A program made the position numbers and the translations under genes. Under the pieces are notes generated by a model. That model was not told where the DNA came from, did no database searches, and saw only the letters and a list, made by a program, of their open reading frames with translations. From Planctomycetota bacterium (GTDB lineage Bacteria; Planctomycetota; MHYJ01; WSZJ01; JACPWG01), in assembly GCA_016220045.1 (NCBI GenBank), contig JACRIP010000558.1, positions 1-11,089 of the forward strand: a stretch of DNA of 11,089 nt, in the 5' to 3' direction. The stretch's first letter is position 1, and every line of letters starts with the position of its first letter. Shown one piece after another: positions 1-5,537 of the stretch.

Positions 1-180
1 ATGGTTTGGCATCAAGCAATAGGCCAGGACCGACAGCCCAACCTTCCCGCACCACTCTCGAAGCAAAGCAAGGTATGAACTGTAGTCAGCATCGGAAAAG
101 AAAGTCTGTTGTCGGCGATTCCCGCGCTGCGTGACGTGATGCGGCGCGTGGGGGACAACGACTCGTGCGATTCGTGCCAT
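1..180 (-). CDS. REP-associated Y1 (IS200-like) transposase, N-terminal part, runs off the window
   Basis: The first 60 residues are visible, starting MARIARVVVPHAPHHVTQRG and ending at the window edge in CLMPNH. In the sequence one sees the usual start of this family: a basic MARIARV segment, the HHVTQRGNR motif, an aromatic FF-DADY stretch, and the first half of the HUH signature (MPNHVH). The ATG at 180 is the natural start because it gives the family's exact N-terminus. HUH Y1 enzymes cut single-stranded DNA with a tyrosine; RAYT members are usually single-copy domesticated relatives of IS200/IS605 transposases tied to dispersed REP palindromes. The catalytic tyrosine and the second half of HUH lie outside the window, so completeness cannot be judged. 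No frameshift is present in the visible part. The identification is confident; the RAYT assignment over an ordinary IS200 transposase is inference. Confidence 0.88.
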   Translation of the reverse strand, partial: MARIARVVVPHAPHHVTQRGNRRQQTFFSDADYSSYLALLREWCGKVGLSVLAYCLMPNH

Positions 181-310
181 GCCAGCCAGTGTAGTGTGGG
201 GACGGGACAGCGTCAAATGCAATGTGTTCGCAACCCCTTCTGGCAAACGGGCATATCGCCCACAACGCGAATATAGATGCGTTTCGTGTCCCCAGATCTG
301 TGAGGCTGGC
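181..310. repeat. Nested inverted repeats directly upstream of the RAYT gene
   Basis: GCCAGCC (181-187) is the reverse complement of GGCTGGC (304-310), and TGGGGAC (197-203) of GTCCCCA (288-294). Both pairs share one axis at 245.5, so the stretch can be drawn as an interrupted cruciform that starts exactly at the transposase start codon. A small hairpin, GGGC-ATATC-GCCC, lies near the centre (249-261). Such palindromes are expected around RAYT genes, but I cannot tell from one copy whether this is a REP unit. Confidence 0.4.
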
Positions 311-612
311 TGCCGCTAGGCGAGAAAACTAGCGACTAGCGACACGGTCCCGTTCACGGTCCATGAGTGCGCTCCTGCTGACGACTGGTACTTCGGGCAC
401 GGTGTCCTGCCTTCCTGCCCTCGACAGTAATATCACAGGGGGCCGGTGTCTCACCATCATAGGCACGGAGGGCGCAGCGGCTTCGTTCAACGTCATCTTC
501 CTCGCTTCGCCTCCACGCGGTGTGCGCGGCTTTCCGTCAGCTCAAGGGTCAACCTTGAACTTTGACCACACGGTCCGGACTCGCCTGGTTCCTGAACGGC
601 GAATGTGCGGCC
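311..612. other. No supported gene; short tandem repeat at 328-341
   Basis: Neither strand shows a recognisable protein. A minus-strand frame of about 55 codons beginning MTLNEAAAP lies here, but its purine-rich leader abuts the start codon with no proper spacing, and nothing in it is familiar. The 7-bp unit ACTAGCG is repeated twice in tandem at 328-341. Confidence 0.4.
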
Positions 613-1149
613 TCAGGGCGATCTCAGGGAAGCGTCCAACGCGCCCATGAGTTCGGCCACGCGGTTTCCGCTCGTTGGAGCGGCGGGGTAGCGCCTGAGC
701 ACCGCAACCAGGGCAGGAGTCGCTCGCTGGCGAGCCTGCTCAATTCGCTGTGCTCCGACACTTCGATCCCCGCCGGCGGCCAACTCCGCAGCGCGCGCTG
801 CGTATGCTGCGGCGCCCAGGATGTGTTTGACCTGGGTCCAATTTGCGAGAGGGTGCAGATAGGCCGCGGCCGCGGCATGGCCGGCGGCGCGGGCCGCGTC
901 CCGGGCGGCTTCGGTCGTCGCTTCCTGCGCGGCCCGGTGCGCAGCCAACGCACTCGTTCGCTGCAACTTCGTGCGCTTTGCGCCTTGCACGAAAGTCCAC
1001 GCCGCTTCGACGGCTCCACGAGGCCGTCGGTCGCCGGGGTGACTTTCCTCGAAGATCGACAGTGCCTCCTGGGCGCTCTCCGCGGCATAGCGAGCGACCA
1101 CTCGAAGGTCCTGCGCACTCAATTCAATCTTACCGGCATCATTCGTCAT
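613..1149 (-). CDS. Putative immunity protein, Imm5-like domain
   Basis: The protein has 178 residues and is almost entirely helical and alanine-rich. It matches the pattern I know for Imm5-like putative immunity proteins along its whole length: IELSAQDLRVVARYAAESAQ near the start, then HPGDRRPRGAVEAAW, KRTKLQR, AAYLHP, QVKHILGAAAYAARAAELAA in the middle, and RATPALVAVLRRYPAAP with a final NRVAELMGALDASLR. Proteins of this family are inferred to neutralise polymorphic or contact-dependent toxins; the biochemical activity is not established. The ATG at 1149 gives the family N-terminus. No toxin gene lies beside it: upstream are 350 bp without a clear gene and then an IS element, which would separate it from any promoter further right. 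It appears full length. The family call is from memory of the pattern and could be checked with a profile search. Confidence 0.75.
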   Translation of the reverse strand: MTNDAGKIELSAQDLRVVARYAAESAQEALSIFEESHPGDRRPRGAVEAAWTFVQGAKRTKLQRTSALAAHRAAQEATTEAARDAARAAGHAAAAAYLHPLANWTQVKHILGAAAYAARAAELAAGGDRSVGAQRIEQARQRATPALVAVLRRYPAAPTSGNRVAELMGALDASLRSP

Positions 1150-1177
1150 GACTCATTGTCCGCCGTGCTCGAGCCTC

Positions 1178-1507
1178 CTACGAGCCGTCGTTTTTCCCGC
1201 CAGCGCCGCCCGCGCCTCCGGCGCCGTCAACCTTGCCCGGGTCCGCTGGGCCGCCAGCGTCTCGCTTGCGGTCGCCGCCGGCGCCGGTGCCGTCGCCGCC
1301 CGCATCGCCGCCACTTCCGCCTGCTGCGCCCCGCCCGCCTGCATCGCTCGGTTTTTCACCCGCCCTGCGAAGCACGCGAACGGAAGTCCTCCACCGGAGA
1401 TCGTACTTCCTCCAGCCGTCCGGCAGTTCCAACGTGAGCGCGGGCAGATCCTTCCCATCGCGCCGCAGCCGGAGGAGGACCTTCTTGCGAAAAACGGTGA
1501 CTGTCCC
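1178..1507 (-). other. Open frame between the immunity gene and the IS, possible gene remnant
   Basis: This frame reads VTVFRKKVLLRLRRDGKD and LELPDGWRKYDLRW, followed by a glycine-rich tail, and ends at a TAG about 28 bp upstream of the immunity gene. The first 50 residues look protein-like, with G or C in most third positions. The tail is low complexity. When the IS and one copy of its target duplication are removed in thought, the same frame to the right meets a TGA 12 codons before the junction. So either the gene was already frameshifted or this is chance coding appearance. The only ATG inside is at 1432. I do not recognise a family. Confidence 0.22.
1497..1507. repeat. Target site duplication, left copy
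   Basis: GTGACTGTCCC is repeated exactly at 3030-3040 on the far side of the IS. The exact 11-bp match next to inverted ends marks the insertion point. Confidence 0.9.
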
Positions 1508-1520
1508 GAATGGCGCTGAC
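1508..1520. repeat. IS left terminal inverted repeat
   Basis: GAATGGCGCTGAC is the exact reverse complement of 3017-3029. Confidence 0.9.
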
Positions 1521-1539
1521 TCAGCCGTAGCGCCTTGTT

Positions 1540-1566
1540 TTGACAGGAGTTAGAAAAAAAGAGAAT
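1540..1566 (+). promoter_or_regulatory. Candidate transposase promoter inside the IS
   Basis: A perfect TTGACA lies at 1540-1545 and a GAGAAT -10-like hexamer (4 of 6 matches) at 1561-1566, with a short 15-bp spacer. A start a few bases downstream of the -10 box would fall near 1573, inside the left arm of the hairpin at 1561-1616. The -35 box is convincing; the -10 box and spacing are only fair. Confidence 0.35.
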
Positions 1567-1616
1567 CTCGTTGTTATCGGACGTACTCTCAATACCCCGA
1601 AACAACGGAGATTCTC
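1561..1616 (+). promoter_or_regulatory. Hairpin sequestering the transposase ribosome binding site
   Basis: Bases 1561-1575 (GAGAATCTCGTTGTT) pair with 1601-1616 over 15 base pairs, with only G1607 bulged. Four more pairs (1577-1580 with 1597-1600) follow after a bulged A1576, leaving a 16-base loop. The Shine-Dalgarno GGAG (1607-1610) is inside the right arm and the ATG follows at 1618. In IS10 and IS50, similar structures block translation of transcripts that enter from outside the element. The same role is inferred here. Confidence 0.75.
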
Positions 1617-1617
1617 C

Positions 1618-2988
1618 ATGCTGCCCACCATCTTCGGCTCTTCCCTCGCGCAAGTCAAGGGCACGACCCTGCACGTCGTCCTGAGAAGGTTCGACGCCTG
1701 GCTGGGAGATGCCAAGAGGCGCGACCTCGCCAAACCCAAATCGTTTGTCCGCTCGGGCCGGCCCTACTCTCTTCGGGCGACCCTGCTCCTCTTCCTCTCG
1801 CAGTGCCTCGGCGATGACAAGAGCTGCCGCACAGCAGTGGCGAGAGGCAAGTCGGAGGGCATCTTACCGGCCGACACTTCGCCGAAGACATCGGCGTACT
1901 GTCGGGCGCGCGACGGGCTTTGCGATGTGGCGCTCAAAAAAGAGGTCGAGGCCATGGGAGATGCCATCGACGCGCAGGCTCGTCCGGAGGACCTCTGGTG
2001 CAATCGGCCGGTGAAGGTGCTCGATGGAAGCGGGATCTCCATGCCCGACACGCCGGAGAATCAAGAGGCCTATCCCCAGCCCAGTACGCAAGCCCCGGGC
2101 TGCGGGTTCCCCATGCTCTACCTTGTAGCCGTCATGTCGCTCGCGACGGGAGTGGTGCTGCGGTACGTGGCCGATCGCTTGGGCTTCCACGAGCAAAACC
2201 TCCTTCATCGCCTGCATCCTGCGTTGCAACGCGGGGACGTCGCCCTGGGCGACCGGGGTTTCTGTTCCTTCGGGACCATGGCGTTGCTGCTAAAAGCGGG
2301 AGTCGATTCTGTCTTTCGAATCCACCAACGCCGAAAGACCGACTTCCGGAAAGGGCGGCGGCTCGGACCTCGGGACCACGTCGTGGAGTGGGTCCGTTCG
2401 AGTTGGCCACAGTGGCTGTCACGGGACGCCGAGCTTCCGCTTCTTCTGAAGGTGCGTGAGCTCTACGTCGAGATCAAAGTGCGCGGCTTCCGTACACGAT
2501 ACGTCACGCTGGCCACGACCCTCCTGGATTCCAGGGAGTACCCTGCGGAATCGCTCGCCGAACCTTATCTGCGTCGCTGGAGCATGGAGCTCTGGCTCAG
2601 ACACGTGAAGATAACCCTGGGCATGGACATCCTGCGTACACAGACGCCGGAGCGGATCCGCGCGGAGCTTGCGATGTCGATCATCGGCTACAACCTGGTG
2701 CGGGCGGTGATGCTGGATGCCGCGCACACCAAGCACGTGCCTCTTGATCGGGTGAGCTTCAAGTCGGCGCTGTCCCGCGTGCGCCTCTGGTGCCACCGGC
2801 ACATCGAGGGATTGGATGTCAACGCCTGGCTCTCCCACTACCCGTCGCTCTTGGACGATCTCGCGCGGGACCTGCCCCCCCTGCGTCCAAATAGGGTAGA
2901 GCCCCGAGCAAAGAAACGCCGCCCGAAGGAGTACGATCTCCTCAATCGTCCGCGTGCCGAAATGCGTGCGCAACTGCTTAACGCATGA
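1618..2988 (+). CDS. IS4-family DDE transposase
   Basis: The protein has 456 residues, normal for the family. The DDE catalytic residues are visible: Asp136 in VLDGSGISMPD, Asp212 in ALGDRGFCSFG, and Glu324 in YLRRWSMELWLRHVK. The last also gives the exact IS4 signature Y-(2)-R-(3)-E-(6)-K (Tyr317, Arg320, Glu324, Lys331). The long insertion of beta strands between the second Asp and the Glu is typical of IS4 members. It cuts the IS ends and joins them to target DNA. I chose the ATG at 1618 because GGAG lies 7 bases ahead; an in-frame TTG at 1540 would add 26 basic residues that overlap the hairpin and the promoter. The frame is intact to a TGA 28 bp from the right inverted repeat, so the element is probably able to move. 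Confidence 0.95.
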   Translation: MLPTIFGSSLAQVKGTTLHVVLRRFDAWLGDAKRRDLAKPKSFVRSGRPYSLRATLLLFLSQCLGDDKSCRTAVARGKSEGILPADTSPKTSAYCRARDGLCDVALKKEVEAMGDAIDAQARPEDLWCNRPVKVLDGSGISMPDTPENQEAYPQPSTQAPGCGFPMLYLVAVMSLATGVVLRYVADRLGFHEQNLLHRLHPALQRGDVALGDRGFCSFGTMALLLKAGVDSVFRIHQRRKTDFRKGRRLGPRDHVVEWVRSSWPQWLSRDAELPLLLKVRELYVEIKVRGFRTRYVTLATTLLDSREYPAESLAEPYLRRWSMELWLRHVKITLGMDILRTQTPERIRAELAMSIIGYNLVRAVMLDAAHTKHVPLDRVSFKSALSRVRLWCHRHIEGLDVNAWLSHYPSLLDDLARDLPPLRPNRVEPRAKKRRPKEYDLLNRPRAEMRAQLLNA

Positions 2989-3016
2989 TCGCTCAGGTGT
3001 TGTAGTTAGCTCTTAC

Positions 3017-3029
3017 GTCAGCGCCATTC
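3017..3029. repeat. IS right terminal inverted repeat
   Basis: GTCAGCGCCATTC is the exact reverse complement of 1508-1520. It lies 28 bp past the transposase stop codon. Confidence 0.9.
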
Positions 3030-3040
3030 GTGACTGTCCC
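3030..3040. repeat. Target site duplication, right copy
   Basis: This is the exact direct repeat of 1497-1507. Removing 1508-3040 restores the sequence before insertion. Confidence 0.9.
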
Positions 3041-3129
3041 GCATTTCCGCCGGCGGCGGAGTAGTCACCGGTCGGCAGGCCGGCGCGGCGGGTCGCGCCG
3101 GATGGCTGCCCCGGGCCCAGGGCGATGGT

Positions 3130-3306
3130 TCAAGCGTCCGTCTGACCTCGACCCGGGCAAACGGTGGAAAGTTTCTGTTGCCCGGCCCAGCGGCCGACGG
3201 CAGCATGCAAGTCGATCCCGCCGCCGTGGTCCAGCAGGCCCGGAAGCGCGGTCTCTTCCCCGGTCTCGCCTGCGCCCACGCCGCTCGACCGGACCTGCGT
3301 CACCAC
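3130..3306 (-). CDS. Small unrecognised ORF just after the toxin gene
   Basis: An open frame of about 58 residues, starting VVTQVRSSGVGAGETGEE and containing LLDHGGGIDLHAAVGRW, follows the toxin stop codon directly. A perfect AGGAGG (3324-3329) overlaps the toxin TAG but is only 2 bases from the nearest ATG at 3321. The GTG at 3306 has GGAG at a good 6-base distance. This arrangement would suit translational coupling to the toxin gene. Against it, I recognise no family, the composition is glycine-rich, and other frames here are also open. The rest of 3041-3327 holds nothing else I can support. Confidence 0.22.
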   Translation of the reverse strand: MVTQVRSSGVGAGETGEETALPGLLDHGGGIDLHAAVGRWAGQQKLSTVCPGRGQTDA

Positions 3307-3327
3307 GCGCGGCTCCGCCATCGCCTC

Positions 3328-3705
3328 CTACGCCCAGACCGCCTGCCCATAGTGCTTGCGGATGCGGGCGTCCTTGGTCAAGAGCGGCGCGCCGCGCGCC
3401 CGCGCATGGCCAACGATCAGCCGGTCGAATGGATCGCGGGTCCAGTTCTGCAGCAACGCTTCCAGCACCACATGGTGGAAGGGTAGGGAACAGACCTGGA
3501 GCCCAATCGAGCCGGACAGCCCTTCGACCAGGGTCGAGGCCGGAACCTTCAGCCTCCCCACCTCGCGCAGAAACTCCAGCTCCAGCACGACCATCGGGCT
3601 GACCAGAAGCTCCTCGGCCTCCAGGCGGCTCAGCCCGGCGGGCGTGAATCGCTCCAGCAAGCCCCCGTAGAGCCACACGACGACATGCGTGTCGAGGTAG
3701 ATCAC
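3328..3705 (-). CDS. PIN-domain toxin ribonuclease (VapC type)
   Basis: The 125-residue protein is one PIN domain, the usual size for VapC. Its acidic active-site residues are visible: Asp5 in YLDTHVVVW, Glu42 in MVVLELEFLREVGR, Asp94 in RDPFDRLIVG, and Asp112 in LLTKDARIRKHYGQAVW. VapC toxins are magnesium-dependent RNases, commonly cutting tRNA or rRNA when freed from their antitoxin. The start is a GTG at 3705 that overlaps the antitoxin stop codon in a GTGA, the typical coupling of such pairs. All four acidic positions are kept, so it should be active. The RNA target cannot be told from sequence. Expression depends on the upstream antitoxin promoter. Confidence 0.92.
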   Translation of the reverse strand: MIYLDTHVVVWLYGGLLERFTPAGLSRLEAEELLVSPMVVLELEFLREVGRLKVPASTLVEGLSGSIGLQVCSLPFHHVVLEALLQNWTRDPFDRLIVGHARARGAPLLTKDARIRKHYGQAVWA

Positions 3706-3938
3706 AGGTTGCGCCCTTTGCGCCAGGCCTTGGACCAGTCCACGTGCACCAGCGACTCCGGGTCCCCGACGATGCAGTCATGCGGCTGGAGCCGGGCCAG
3801 TTTCGACTCCCGCGGCGCGTCGCGAACGATCTTGAGCCGCTCACCGTTGCGCGAAATCTCCAGCGAACGGCCGGTCGCGAGCACCTCATCGAGCAGGCGG
3901 TAGATGTCCTGACGCAAGCGGGAAGGTTTGAGCGCCAT
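3702..3938 (-). CDS. Phd/YefM-like antitoxin partnered with the PIN toxin
   Basis: The 78-residue protein begins MALKPSRLRQDIYRLLDEVL, matching the DNA-binding half of Phd/YefM-type antitoxins (helix, RLLDEVL, then the ISRNGERLKIVRD strand pair). The C-terminal part ends HVDWSKAWRKGRNL; its tryptophan-rich helix is the expected toxin-binding tail. I prefer the ATG at 3938, which has GGAG at a 6-base distance; an ATG four codons earlier has only pyrimidines upstream. The gene overlaps the toxin start by 4 bases. As in other type II systems it should neutralise the PIN toxin and, with it, repress the operon. An inverted repeat around the promoter supports this. Whether to call it VapB or Phd is a matter of naming. 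Confidence 0.85.
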   Translation of the reverse strand: MALKPSRLRQDIYRLLDEVLATGRSLEISRNGERLKIVRDAPRESKLARLQPHDCIVGDPESLVHVDWSKAWRKGRNL

Positions 3939-3983
3939 TGCCGTCTCCATTCGAGGGGGAGGATGTCCTCGGGTCACTCCGTG

Positions 3984-4025
3984 ATGATGCCATGGCGTAC
4001 GTCCCGAGTCAACCACACGTACGCC
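3984..4025 (-). promoter_or_regulatory. Toxin-antitoxin promoter with flanking operator-like inverted repeat
   Basis: Reading the minus strand, a TTGACT -35 box (4007-4012) is followed after exactly 17 bases by CATCAT (3984-3989, 4 of 6 matches). A perfect 9-bp inverted repeat, GGCGTACGT at 3994-4002 and ACGTACGCC at 4017-4025, brackets the -35 box. A dimeric antitoxin bound to both arms would block polymerase. The inferred start near 3977 leaves a leader of about 40 bases before the antitoxin. Confidence 0.6.
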
Positions 4026-4202
4026 CGGCCGCACGCACGCAACCTCCGGCTACCGGCGCCGCTCCACGAGCCCGGCGACGGTCCGACGGCGGTCTTCCCC
4101 CTGCGCCGCGCCGCCGCAACCGCCCTTCCGCCGCACCTGGAATGACGATGCGCCTTCTGGGCACCAGCCATTCGAAGAGTCCGGGAGTTCGGGGAGTTCG
4201 GT
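4026..4202. other. No supported gene; 9-bp tandem repeat at 4183-4200
   Basis: Open frames exist here on both strands but none looks like a protein. GGGAGTTCG occurs twice in exact tandem at 4183-4191 and 4192-4200. Confidence 0.4.
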
Positions 4203-4331
4203 ATGGTGTCCCCTGATCTGAAGGACACGACCGAGGCGTTTCTCGAGATCTTGCACGTACTCGGCCGATCCCAGTGGCCGTCCGGTTCGCTCATGAACTC
4301 GCAGGCGTTCGGGATCGGGACCGACTCTTGA
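4203..4331 (+). CDS. Possible 42-residue protein of unknown function
   Basis: A short frame beginning MVSPDLKDTTEAFLEILHVL has a Shine-Dalgarno GGGGAG 6 bases before its ATG, which is the second unit of the tandem repeat. The first half looks like an amphipathic helix; the second half (SQWPSGSLMN) is less regular. It ends at TGA 4329-4331. I recognise no family. It stands alone, on the strand opposite to its neighbours. The good ribosome binding site may be an accident of the repeat. From its end to 4440 nothing else is seen. Confidence 0.25.
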   Translation: MVSPDLKDTTEAFLEILHVLGRSQWPSGSLMNSQAFGIGTDS

Positions 4332-4440
4332 CTTCTCAGTTGCACCCCCGCTTCTCCAGAATGTGAAGAGACCACACCCGGCCCGACGAGCGCGTGGTTC
4401 GGGGCCTAGAAGCAGTCTCGGGCTGCGACCGACGGCCGGA

Positions 4441-5487
4441 CTAGGCGAGTGGCTCGCGCCGCTCGACGCCGCGGCCGCCCGCCGGTGGTGCGCCGACCTG
4501 CCAGCGTGCGAGCAGCGCGGCCTCGCGCTCGCGCGGAAGGCCCGCCCGCAAACGGGTCCGGCGCGCCTCCGGAAGCGTGTGCCACCAGGCCAACGTGTCG
4601 CGCACGGTTTCGACGAGGGGCCGGAAGCGCAGGCCCCGCTCCACGGCCCGCTGCACGCTGGTGGTGTGAAAACCGCGCAGCTCCGGTGTCGCCGGCATCC
4701 ATACCGGGAGGTCGCTCCAGGGGGAGATCCCTTCCTGCTCCAGGAAGGCCGCGGGGACCCAGCGCCAGCAGACGTCGGCGCCGGCGCCCTGGCGGCAGGC
4801 GTCCAGGAACTCGGCCATCGGCAGAGGTTGCGCAGGCCCTATGGCGTTGCAGGGACCGGTGTGGCGGTGCTCCACCACGTCCAGGAGAAAGGCGGCGAGG
4901 TCCCGCACGTCGACGACCTGCACGGGGTCGCTGCCGTCGCCGGGAGCGAGCGCGTCGCCGCCGAGGCGCGCGCGTACGGGCCAGTAGGTGAAGCGGTCGG
5001 ACGGGTCGCGCGGACCGACGATCAGACCGGGGCGGACGAGCGCGGCCCGGCCGGCGCAGGCCGTCTCGACCGCGCGTTCGCACCGGGCCTTGAGCGCGCC
5101 GTAGTGCGCCGCAACGTCCTCGCTCCCGGGATCTTCGAGGACGGCGAGCGGGGCGGTCTCGTCCTGGCCGGGCAGGTCGTTGCGCGCATAGACGGACAGG
5201 GAGGAGACGAAGACGTAGAGCCCCACGGCCGGGGCGAGGAGGCGCGCCGAACGCTCGACCACGCGGGGCAGGTAGCCGCAGGTGTCGATCACCGCATCCC
5301 AATGCCGGCCGGCGAGCGGTGCGAGGTCCTGAGTGCGGTCCCCGAGAAGGGTCTCCACGTCCGGGAACAGGCCGTGGGCGTTCCGGCCCCGGTGGAAGAG
5401 CGTGACGGCATGTCCGCGGGCGCGGGCGGCCTCGACGACCGCGGGTCCGAGGAAGACCGTACCCCCGAGGATGAGCAGGGTCGTCAC
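4441..5487 (-). CDS. NAD-dependent epimerase/dehydratase-like protein (extended SDR)
   Basis: The 348-residue protein opens with a Rossmann fold, MTTLLILGGTVFLGPAVVEAA, whose GGTVFLG (residues 8-14) is the nucleotide-binding turn of extended SDR proteins. The active-site YGALK (Tyr129, Lys133) and an upstream SSLSVY serine (95-98) are present, so catalysis is expected. This subgroup with 'LGGTxFLG' is related to sugar-nucleotide epimerases and CSP41-like proteins; the substrate is unknown. The start is a GTG at 5487 with AGGAG about 10 bases ahead; an in-frame extension upstream is rich in arginine and lacks the fold. It lies 50 bp after a membrane protein gene on the same strand, probably in one transcript. 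No signal peptide or membrane helix is seen, so it acts in the cytoplasm. Confidence 0.87.
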   Translation of the reverse strand: MTTLLILGGTVFLGPAVVEAARARGHAVTLFHRGRNAHGLFPDVETLLGDRTQDLAPLAGRHWDAVIDTCGYLPRVVERSARLLAPAVGLYVFVSSLSVYARNDLPGQDETAPLAVLEDPGSEDVAAHYGALKARCERAVETACAGRAALVRPGLIVGPRDPSDRFTYWPVRARLGGDALAPGDGSDPVQVVDVRDLAAFLLDVVEHRHTGPCNAIGPAQPLPMAEFLDACRQGAGADVCWRWVPAAFLEQEGISPWSDLPVWMPATPELRGFHTTSVQRAVERGLRFRPLVETVRDTLAWWHTLPEARRTRLRAGLPREREAALLARWQVGAPPAGGRGVERREPLA

Positions 5488-5537
5488 GGGTTCGGTGCTC
5501 CTGCGGAAATGGCCCCGGCTCCGAACGCGGCCCGAGG

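Larger units (their letters stand above)
1508..3029 (+). mobile_element. Complete IS4-family insertion sequence
   Basis: The element is 1522 bp long and encodes one transposase. Its ends are perfect 13-bp inverted repeats, GAATGGCGCTGAC at 1508-1520 and its complement at 3017-3029. They are flanked by an 11-bp direct repeat, GTGACTGTCCC, at 1497-1507 and 3030-3040. One more base can be given to the inverted repeat, which would make it 14 bp with a 9-bp duplication. Both lengths occur in the IS4 family. Identical ends, identical flanks and an intact gene point to a recent insertion. It lies between the vapBC-like operon and the immunity gene, transcribed opposite to both. Confidence 0.95.

Noticed and set aside
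3065..3889. A 274-codon minus-strand frame across the toxin and antitoxin genes
   Set aside because: It is out of phase with both genes, which have clear motifs, coupled start and stop, and a promoter.
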